NCBI GenBank assembly: GCA_946478675.1 | Contig: CAMLEF010000078.1 | Span: 1 to 14,724, forward strand | Source of the DNA: an uncultured Flavobacteriales bacterium | GTDB lineage: Bacteria; Bacteroidota; Bacteroidia; Palsa-965 | DNA: 14,724 nt | Reading direction: 5' to 3' | Part shown: piece after piece, positions 7,237-12,757 of the stretch | Position numbering within the stretch: position 1 is the first letter of the stretch | Layout: each line of letters opens with the position of its first letter | The notes under the pieces: generated by a model | What the model was told of the DNA's origin: nothing | Database searches by the model: none | The model's input: only the letters and a program-made list of their open reading frames with translations | Made by a program: the position numbers and the translations under genes

Positions 7237-8219
7237 GCCTGTGCCGTTGCTAAAGTGGAAGTGGTGACGGATTTGTAGTTGCTTTCGAGCAGGTTCTTCA
7301 ACACGGCTTGTGCTGCGAAAACGCGATTGCCCGCCTGCTGAACAACGATCGAAGAATCGCTTTCGAGAATGTTGGCCGGCAATTCCACGTCGCGGCGCAC
7401 CGGGAGACAATGCATCACTTTCGCGTCGTTCGTCACTTTCAATTTGTCGTGCGTGAGCAGCCAGTCGTTGCCGCCGGTGTAGAGCTTGCCGTAATCTTTC
7501 CAGCTCGCCCAGCTTTTGACGTAAACGAAATCCGCACCTTGCAGCGCTTCCTCCTGGCTGTTGATCACTTTCGCTTCCGAAGTGAATTCGGGATTCAGCT
7601 CCATGCCTTCCGGGCAGGCGACGACAAATTCCGCGTCGTAGAATTTCATCCATTCTGCAAATGAATTCGCGACGGCCTGCGGAACGGGCTTCACGTGCGG
7701 CGCCCAGGTCAGCACCACTTTCGGCCGCGCGCGTTTCTTCAGCGTTTCGATCGTTACAAGATCAGCCAGGCTTTGCAGCGGATGACGCGTCGACGATTCG
7801 AGGCTGATGAACGGCTTGTTGCAGTAACGCATCCATTGGATGATGACGTGCTCGCTGTCGTCTTTATCGCGATCAGCAAGCGAAGGAAACGAACGCACAC
7901 CGACGACGTCGCAATATTCGCCGAGCACGGCAGCAGCTTCCCGGATGTGTTCGACCGTCGTCGTGTTCATCGGCGAATCGCTGAACTCGAGCGCCCATCC
8001 TTCTGTTGTGGCATTCACGGAAAGAATATTCATGCCGAGCAGCTGTGCGGCTTTCTGCGTGCTCAGGCGCGTGCGCAGGCTGGGATTCATGAAGACGAGC
8101 CCCAGCGTTTTATTTTTTCCCAGCGAAGCAAACGCCTGCGGATCTTTTTTCAATTGGATCGCTTCTTCAACCAGCGAAGCGACGTTCGGCACATCAAAGG
8201 CACAAGTGAAATGTTTCAT
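7233..8219 (-). CDS. argF': N-succinyl- or N-acetylornithine carbamoyltransferase
   Basis: Transfers a carbamoyl group to N-acylornithine, so this operon makes citrulline in acylated form, unlike the usual ArgF route. The 328 residues contain the carbamoyl-phosphate site SLRTRLST (47-54), TRHPLQS (144-150) and HCLPVRR (270-276). They also have residues matching the B. fragilis enzyme as I recall it: Trp75, Glu141 and Lys235. The residue that sets acyl preference, Pro90 in the succinyl enzyme of B. fragilis and Glu92 in the acetyl enzyme of Xanthomonas, aligns with Val89 (TVEHIREA). Lack of Glu favours N-succinylornithine. The start is two bases after the argD stop (TAG-TT-ATG), and the stop overlaps argB as ATGA. 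There is a slightly longer C-terminal tail (315-328). Confidence 0.93.
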   Translation of the reverse strand: MKHFTCAFDVPNVASLVEEAIQLKKDPQAFASLGKNKTLGLVFMNPSLRTRLSTQKAAQLLGMNILSVNATTEGWALEFSDSPMNTTTVEHIREAAAVLGEYCDVVGVRSFPSLADRDKDDSEHVIIQWMRYCNKPFISLESSTRHPLQSLADLVTIETLKKRARPKVVLTWAPHVKPVPQAVANSFAEWMKFYDAEFVVACPEGMELNPEFTSEAKVINSQEEALQGADFVYVKSWASWKDYGKLYTGGNDWLLTHDKLKVTNDAKVMHCLPVRRDVELPANILESDSSIVVQQAGNRVFAAQAVLKNLLESNYKSVTTSTLATAQA

Positions 8220-8221
8220 AA

Positions 8222-9367
8222 CTAAACGGCTGTTGCCGGCTCCTTTTTTAAAATAGTGGAAAATGCCCGCACGAATTGTTCGGCCTGTTGCAGCGTGATG
8301 CCCAGCGGAGGGAGCAGGCGCAGCGTCTTTTTGCAGGAAGACGAGCCGGTGAAAATATGATGTTGCGTGAGCAGCGCGGTGCGGACAGGCGCGCAGGGCA
8401 TTTCAAGCTCCACGCCGATCATGAGGCCGCGGCCGCGCACTTCTTTTACGCCATTCATGCCGCTCAGCTGCGCGATGAGGTAGTGCCCGATCTGCCGCGC
8501 ATTCGTCATCAGCGATTCGGTTTCGAGCACGTCGATCACAGCCAGCGTCGCGGTGCAGGCGAGATAACTTCCGCCGAACGTTGTGCCGAGCAATCCGTGA
8601 CGCGCTTTGAATTCCGTGCTGATGAGCAGCGCACCGACAGGAAAACCATTGCCGATTCCTTTCGCCATCGTGATCAGCGAAGGACGAATGCCGCTCTGCT
8701 GGTGCGCGAAATAATCACCGGTGCGACCACAGCCGCTTTGCACTTCATCGAGAATGAGCACGGCGCCGGTTTGTTTGCAGCGTTCCTGCAGCAGCTGCAG
8801 AAATTCATCCGACGGTTCCATGATGCCCGCTACGCCTTGAATACCTTCGATGATCACCGCGCAGGTTTCTTCATCGATGGTTCTCACTGCAGCTTCCGCA
8901 TCGTTCATCGCGATGAAAGTAATCTCATGCTGCTGGTTCAGCGGCGCCTGGATGGAAACGTCGTTCGTAGCAGCAACAGCGCTCGAAGTTCGTCCGTGAA
9001 ACGAACCGGTGAACGCGACGATCTTTTTTCTTCCGTTATGAAACGACGCCAGCTTCAGCGCATTCTCGTTGGCTTCCGCACCGGAATTGCAAAGGAAGAG
9101 GCTGTAGTCTTCGTAGCCGCTGATCTTCCCCATGCGCTCCGCCAGTTCTTCCTGCTGCGGATTCTGCACGGCATTGGAATAAAAAGCAAGACGCTCGAGC
9201 TGCTGCTTCAGCGCGTCGGTGAAGTGCGGATGCGAATGCCCGATGGAGATCACTGCATGTCCGCCGTAGAGATCGAGGTAGTCGATGCCGTCAGCGCCGG
9301 TGACGATAGCGCCCGATGCGCGCACGGGTTGAACAGGAAGAAGCGGGTAGACGTCGAATGGTTTCAT
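8222..9367 (-). CDS. argD: N-acylornithine aminotransferase
   Basis: PLP-dependent class III aminotransferase that converts N-acylglutamate semialdehyde to N-acylornithine with glutamate as donor. Of 381 residues, the visible PLP-site elements are NSGAEANENALK (94-105), GSFHGRT (121-127), LILDEVQSGCGRTG (204-217) with Asp207 for the pyridine nitrogen, MAKGIGNGFP (234-243) with Lys236 as the Schiff-base lysine, and GTTFGG (261-266). The open frame extends upstream to 9547, but the homologous N-terminus is MKPFDVYPLLPVQP, beginning at the ATG at 9367, 20 bases after the argC stop. That is the widest gap in the operon. Similar aminotransferases can also serve lysine synthesis, but the location argues for arginine. 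Confidence 0.95.
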   Translation of the reverse strand: MKPFDVYPLLPVQPVRASGAIVTGADGIDYLDLYGGHAVISIGHSHPHFTDALKQQLERLAFYSNAVQNPQQEELAERMGKISGYEDYSLFLCNSGAEANENALKLASFHNGRKKIVAFTGSFHGRTSSAVAATNDVSIQAPLNQQHEITFIAMNDAEAAVRTIDEETCAVIIEGIQGVAGIMEPSDEFLQLLQERCKQTGAVLILDEVQSGCGRTGDYFAHQQSGIRPSLITMAKGIGNGFPVGALLISTEFKARHGLLGTTFGGSYLACTATLAVIDVLETESLMTNARQIGHYLIAQLSGMNGVKEVRGRGLMIGVELEMPCAPVRTALLTQHHIFTGSSSCKKTLRLLPPLGITLQQAEQFVRAFSTILKKEPATAV

Positions 9368-9387
9368 CGTTCGGTTGAGTTGTGTTT

Positions 9388-10356
9388 TTAATAAGCGGAA
9401 GGTTTCAGTCGGAGGCCGGTCGTTTCTTCCAGCCCGAACATGAGGTTCATGTTTTGCAGCGCCTGCCCGGATGCGCCTTTCAGGAGATTGTCGATCACCG
9501 ACGTGATGACGATGCGTCCTTTCAGCACTTCCACATGCAGCAGGCATTTGTTCGTGTTGACGACTTGCTTCACATCGGGTGCGTTCGCTGTGACGTGAAC
9601 GAACGGATGCGTGTGATAATAATCAGCATAGCGCTTCACCGCTTCTTCCGTCGTCAGCGAAGTTTTCGTGTACAGCACGGCGTGAATACCGCGTGTGAAA
9701 GCGCCGCGCGATGGAACGAAGCAGATGTCGTGATCGAAAGGCTGCAACGCATTCACGTTTTGGCCGATCTCGGCGAGATGCTGGTGCTCCAGCGTTTTGT
9801 AAGCGGAATGGTTGCCGTAGCGCCAGGTGAAATGCGACGTTTTGCTCAGCGATTGTCCCGCGCCGGTAGAGCCTGTTGCGGCCGTCACATGCACATCGTC
9901 TTGTAACAATTGCTGTGACGCCAGCGGGAGCAAGGCCAGCTGAATGGCTGTTGCAAAACATCCCGGGTTGGCGATCGCATTCGCATTCGAAATTTTTTCG
10001 CGCTGCATTTCCGGCAAGCCGTACACGAACCCATTTCCGTTTTGCTGCAAACGAAAATCCTGGCTGAGGTCGATAACCTTCGTGCCGGCGGCGAGCGGAT
10101 TGTCGTTCAGCCATTGCTTCGATTCGCCGTGGCCGAGGCAAAGGAAAATCACATCCGCCTGTTTCACGTCACCGGAAAATTCCAGCGTTGTTTCGCCGGC
10201 AAGATCGCTGTGAATGTCGGCGACCGGTTTTCCCGAATGACTTCTGCTCAGCACGAAGCTGATTTCCACGGCAGGATGCAGCAGCAGCAAACGCAGCAGT
10301 TCTCCTCCTGTATAGCCGGCGCCGCCGACAATTCCCGCTTTTATTTTCTGGGTCAT
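9388..10356 (-). CDS. argC: N-acyl-gamma-glutamyl-phosphate reductase
   Basis: NADPH-dependent reduction of N-acylglutamyl phosphate to the semialdehyde, the third pathway step. The 322 residues begin with a Rossmann nucleotide-binding motif, GIVGGAGYTGGELLRLL (8-24). The catalytic Cys133 sits in ANPGCFATA (129-137). GSTGAGQS (162-169) and HQHLAEI (191-197, the conserved His region) follow, then SRGAFTRGI (216-224). Length and order fit the type 1 ArgC family. Its ATG overlaps the argG stop as ATGA (10353-10356), implying translational coupling. Confidence 0.96.
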   Translation of the reverse strand: MTQKIKAGIVGGAGYTGGELLRLLLLHPAVEISFVLSRSHSGKPVADIHSDLAGETTLEFSGDVKQADVIFLCLGHGESKQWLNDNPLAAGTKVIDLSQDFRLQQNGNGFVYGLPEMQREKISNANAIANPGCFATAIQLALLPLASQQLLQDDVHVTAATGSTGAGQSLSKTSHFTWRYGNHSAYKTLEHQHLAEIGQNVNALQPFDHDICFVPSRGAFTRGIHAVLYTKTSLTTEEAVKRYADYYHTHPFVHVTANAPDVKQVVNTNKCLLHVEVLKGRIVITSVIDNLLKGASGQALQNMNLMFGLEETTGLRLKPSAY

Positions 10357-11570
10357 GCTTCTGCTGCTTCTTTCAGTTGGATGTGATGCAGGCGATGCCA
10401 GGTCTTCACCTGGTTGCCGAAAATTTTGGTGAAGCCTTTCACGTCGTCACCCGACCAGCCGTTGTTCATCTCGCCGTAAGCGCCTTCCTGCGCCGCCATG
10501 AGATCGTAGTTCGACTGGATGCCGTCGATGGAAAAACGATACGGGTGCAGCGTGAGGAATACTTCGCCCGTGACGTATTGCTGCGTGCCGGCAAAGAACG
10601 CTTCGAAGTCGCGCATCACCGGCTCGAAATATTGTCCTTCGTGCAGCCAGTTGCCGTACCACGTCGCGAGCTGGTCTTTCCACGACAGCTGCCACTTCGA
10701 AAGCACGTGTTTCTCCAGCGCATGATGCGATTTGATGATGAGCACCGGGGCCGCCGCTTCGAAGCCGACGCGTCCTTTGATGCCGATGATCGTATCGCCC
10801 ACGTGAATGTCGCGCCCGATGCCGAACGGCGCAGCGATCGCTTCCACTGCGCGTATCGCATCGACAGGATGCTTGAACAATTCGCCGTTCACCGAATAGA
10901 GCTCGCCTTTTTTGAAACCGAGCGTCAACTTTTCCGGCGACGTTTTCGAAACTTTTGTCGGGTACGCTTCTTCGGGCAAGGGCAGGTGTGAGCTCAGCGT
11001 TTCACTGCCGCCGACCGACGTTCCCCAAAGACCTTTGTTGATCGAATATTTCGCTTTTGTGAAATCCATCACGACGCCGTTTTTCGCGAGATAATCGATC
11101 TCCTCCTGCCGCGACAAACGCAGCTCGCGGATCGGCGTGATGATCTGCACGCGCGGAACAAGAATGTCGAGCAACATGTCGAAACGCACCTGGTCGTTAC
11201 CGGCGCCCGTGCTGCCATGCGCGATCGTCGTGATGCCGGTATGCTGCGCGTGTTCCGCGAGCAACACCGCCTGCGTGACACGCTCGGCGCTGACGGAAAG
11301 CGGGTAGCTGCCGTTCTTTAGCACGTTTCCGAAGACGAGATTTTTAATGCAGGCTTCGTAAAAACGTTTCGAGCCGTCGATCACGGTAAACGATCGCACG
11401 CCCAACGCCAGCGCGCGCGACTCGATGGTGTAAAGATCTTCTCTCGAAAATCCGCCGGTGTCGATGGTCACGGCGTGCACGTCGAAATGTTTTTCCTGCT
11501 TCAGCCATACTGCGCAAAAGCTGGTGTCGAGTCCGCCGCTGAAGGCGAGAAGGATGGAAGGCTTACCCAT
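10353..11570 (-). CDS. argG: Argininosuccinate synthase
   Basis: ATP-dependent ligation of citrulline and aspartate to argininosuccinate, the penultimate step. The 405 residues start with the N-type ATP pyrophosphatase P-loop LLAFSGGLDTS (7-17), then VTIDTGGFS (34-42) and HGSTGAGNDQVRFD (118-131). The usual Lys of the STGKGNDQVRFE motif is Ala123 here, a variant I recall as normal for Bacteroidota. The aspartate/citrulline-binding C-terminal part is intact. The start is two bases after the GNAT gene stop (TGA-TC-ATG). argG as the second gene, directly after the GNAT gene, is the usual order for this phylum. Confidence 0.97.
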   Translation of the reverse strand: MGKPSILLAFSGGLDTSFCAVWLKQEKHFDVHAVTIDTGGFSREDLYTIESRALALGVRSFTVIDGSKRFYEACIKNLVFGNVLKNGSYPLSVSAERVTQAVLLAEHAQHTGITTIAHGSTGAGNDQVRFDMLLDILVPRVQIITPIRELRLSRQEEIDYLAKNGVVMDFTKAKYSINKGLWGTSVGGSETLSSHLPLPEEAYPTKVSKTSPEKLTLGFKKGELYSVNGELFKHPVDAIRAVEAIAAPFGIGRDIHVGDTIIGIKGRVGFEAAAPVLIIKSHHALEKHVLSKWQLSWKDQLATWYGNWLHEGQYFEPVMRDFEAFFAGTQQYVTGEVFLTLHPYRFSIDGIQSNYDLMAAQEGAYGEMNNGWSGDDVKGFTKIFGNQVKTWHRLHHIQLKEAAEA

Positions 11571-11572
11571 GA

Positions 11573-12253
11573 TCAGAAAAGATTAAAGAGTGAAATTTTT
11601 GTTTTGCGGAGCGAGCCCAGCAGCGAATGTTGCTTGAAGCGCATCCATCGTTCATACAGTTTCGACTTGCGCCGGAAGTTTTCTTTCGGATGCTCTTCGT
11701 CCTGGTTCTTTTTCTCCGCAGGATCGTAGAGCATCGCGGTACACAGGCAATTTTTGCGTTGCTTGCTCACGAGGATCTCGTAGTTGATGCAGCTTTTACA
11801 GCCGTTCCAGAACGCATCGTCATCGGTGAGCTCCGAGTACGTTACCGGTTCGTAGCCCAGCTCCGAGTTGATCTTCATCACGGCGAGCCCAGTGGTCAAT
11901 CCGAAAATTTTCGCTTCGGGATATTTCTTCCGCGAGAGCTGAAAAATTTCCTGCTTGATGCGCCGCGCTAATCCGCCCTTGCGAAAGTTCGGCGAAACGA
12001 TGAGGCCCGAATTCGCGACGTACTGCCCGTGGCCCCAGGTTTCGATGTAACAAAAGCCCGCCCACTCACCCTGCGGTGAAAGTGCGATCACGGCTTTGCC
12101 TTCCTGCATTTTTTGCGCAACATACTCCGGCGATCGTTTGGCAATCCCCGTGCCGCGCGCTTTGGCGGAAGCTTCCATTTCGTCGCAGATGAGCTGCGCG
12201 TAAGCAGCATGCGTAGCATTGGCTACCATGACCTGCACATCGCTGTTTTCCAT
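11573..12253 (-). CDS. GNAT acyltransferase, candidate N-acylglutamate synthase (first arginine step)
   Basis: 226 residues, first structural gene of the operon. Residues 8-160 form a GNAT fold: MEASAKARGTGIAKRS (26-41), a central strand GFCYIETW (66-73), SGLIVSPNFRKGGLARRIKQ (82-101) with the acyl-CoA pyrophosphate loop RKGGLA, and GLTTGLAVMKINSELGYEPV (118-137). Four cysteines follow in the pattern CKSC (152-155) and CLC (169-171), which looks like a small metal site or disulfide pair. A basic tail (about 180-226) ends the protein. No other gene in the window could make N-acylglutamate, and the position beside argG supports that role, with acetyl- or succinyl-CoA as donor. It is not the classical amino-acid-kinase/GNAT fusion ArgA, nor ArgJ. 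Biochemical function is inferred from context. Confidence 0.8.
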   Translation of the reverse strand: MENSDVQVMVANATHAAYAQLICDEMEASAKARGTGIAKRSPEYVAQKMQEGKAVIALSPQGEWAGFCYIETWGHGQYVANSGLIVSPNFRKGGLARRIKQEIFQLSRKKYPEAKIFGLTTGLAVMKINSELGYEPVTYSELTDDDAFWNGCKSCINYEILVSKQRKNCLCTAMLYDPAEKKNQDEEHPKENFRRKSKLYERWMRFKQHSLLGSLRKTKISLFNLF

Positions 12254-12271
12254 GCGGAATACAGTTTTATG

Positions 12272-12294
12272 CCCCGGACAGATGACGACCGGAG
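12272..12294 (-). promoter_or_regulatory. Hairpin just upstream of the first arginine gene
   Basis: On the - strand CTCCGG pairs with CCGGGG (one G.U) around an 11-base loop. It ends 18 bases before the ATG at 12253, within the expected ribosome footprint, so it could affect initiation. The evidence is structural only. Confidence 0.25.
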
Positions 12295-12308
12295 GAGGTA
12301 AAACAATT

Positions 12309-12341
12309 CGTCAGCGCTTCCGTGGGAGGAAACTACAGACG
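12309..12341 (-). terminator. Possible attenuator terminator in the arginine leader
   Basis: On the - strand CGTC (12341-12338) pairs with GACG (12312-12309). Inside it, TTCC pairs with GGAA around the loop TCCCAC. AATTGTTTTA follows immediately. The U tract is broken and the middle of the stem is poorly paired, so it is a weak terminator at best. It lies between the Arg-rich leader ORF and the first structural gene, where an attenuator would be. Confidence 0.3.
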
Positions 12342-12396
12342 TGAAAACAATAAGAAAGTTGATTGGAGCCGGCTGATCCGGCGATGGAGAGGAAAA

Positions 12397-12525
12397 TCAA
12401 ATCCTGCTCCTGAACATCCTTCGTGGGAAGGACGGAGCAACGTTCGTCAGTACAACATAGCGGAGATAGTTCGGAAGAACCATCGGCTGAACAGCCCGGA
12501 GCGCCATGTGATGGAGGTGTTTCAT
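12397..12525 (-). CDS. Putative arginine leader peptide (42 aa)
   Basis: A short ORF on the operon strand, 143 bases upstream of the first arginine gene. It begins MKHLHHMALRAVQPMVLP and ends SFPRRMFRSRI. Six of 42 residues are Arg, four of them within the last eight (CGA, AGG, AGG, AGG). In the stretches of the neighbouring genes I checked, Arg is mostly CGC or CGT, so these are uncommon codons, as in leader peptides that sense charged tRNA. The Arg codons lie on the 3' side of the hairpin at 12406-12438, so a ribosome stalled there would disrupt it. The ATG is about 40 bases downstream of the promoter candidate. Met7 and Met15 are alternative starts, and the frame is open upstream to 12663. 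I do not recognise it as a named family. It could instead be chance coding capacity. Confidence 0.4.
   Translation of the reverse strand: MKHLHHMALRAVQPMVLPNYLRYVVLTNVAPSFPRRMFRSRI
12406..12438 (-). promoter_or_regulatory. Hairpin at the end of the leader ORF
   Basis: On the - strand GCTCC (12438-12434) pairs with GGAGC (12410-12406), and TCCTT pairs with AAGGA inside it around the loop CCCACG. The 3' side contains the terminal Arg codons CGA, AGG and AGG. The CTTCC in its 5' arm could instead pair with GGAAG of the hairpin at 12309-12341, so the two structures might exclude each other. Confidence 0.4.
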
Positions 12526-12569
12526 TTCACCCGAGAGATAGGTAGTTGAACGTGTAGAATTGAACGGCG

Positions 12570-12602
12570 CAAATATTTCCATAAAAAAATGAGATATGCA
12601 AC
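12570..12602 (-). promoter_or_regulatory. Candidate promoter of the arginine operon
   Basis: Reading the - strand, GTTG (12602-12599), 21 bases, then AATATTTG (12577-12570). This fits the Bacteroidota TTTG / TAnnTTTG pattern with one mismatch in each box. Transcription would start near 12560, giving a leader of about 300 bases before the first structural gene. Two ATGCA copies two bases apart (12596-12607, + strand) overlap the -33 box and could be an operator half-site pair. I did not find a clear ARG box. Confidence 0.4.
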
Positions 12603-12757
12603 ATGCAGGTAAAAAAATACACAAATCGGAATCCTCGATTGACTCCCGCGCACGTAAAGCCAAAAATTATGCCTGTGAAAAAATCGTCTTTTCCCCTGTG
12701 AGGAGAACTTGCCGCAGTGAGAAGTGGGGAGGGAGTTGTGGAGAATCTTCCCGGAAA

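Larger units (their letters stand above)
12254..12757 (-). other. Arginine operon leader region
   Basis: About 500 bases between the patatin gene and the first arginine gene. On the operon strand it contains, in order, a promoter candidate (12570-12602), a 42-codon Arg-rich ORF (12397-12525) and four possible hairpins: 12406-12438, 12368-12382, 12309-12341 and 12272-12294. Nothing recognisable was seen between 12603 and 12757, apart from A/T-rich stretches and no clear terminator for the patatin gene. Confidence 0.5.

Noticed and set aside
6454..7653. Extension of argB upstream to a fused 399-residue protein
   Set aside because: The extra residues read the argF' gene in the wrong frame. The kinase domain starts exactly at the ATG at 7236, which overlaps the argF' stop.
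8276..9391. Long + strand frame opposite argD (about 370 codons)
   Set aside because: Arg/His-rich composition typical of the antisense of a GC-rich gene; it mirrors the argD codons and has no motif.
8222..9547. Extension of argD upstream to 9547
   Set aside because: The extra residues overlap the end of argC in another frame and are not aminotransferase-like; the family N-terminus starts at 9367.
12590..12610. ArgR-type operator near the operon promoter
   Set aside because: Only a pair of ATGCA words is present; the spacing and half-sites do not fit the ARG-box consensus.
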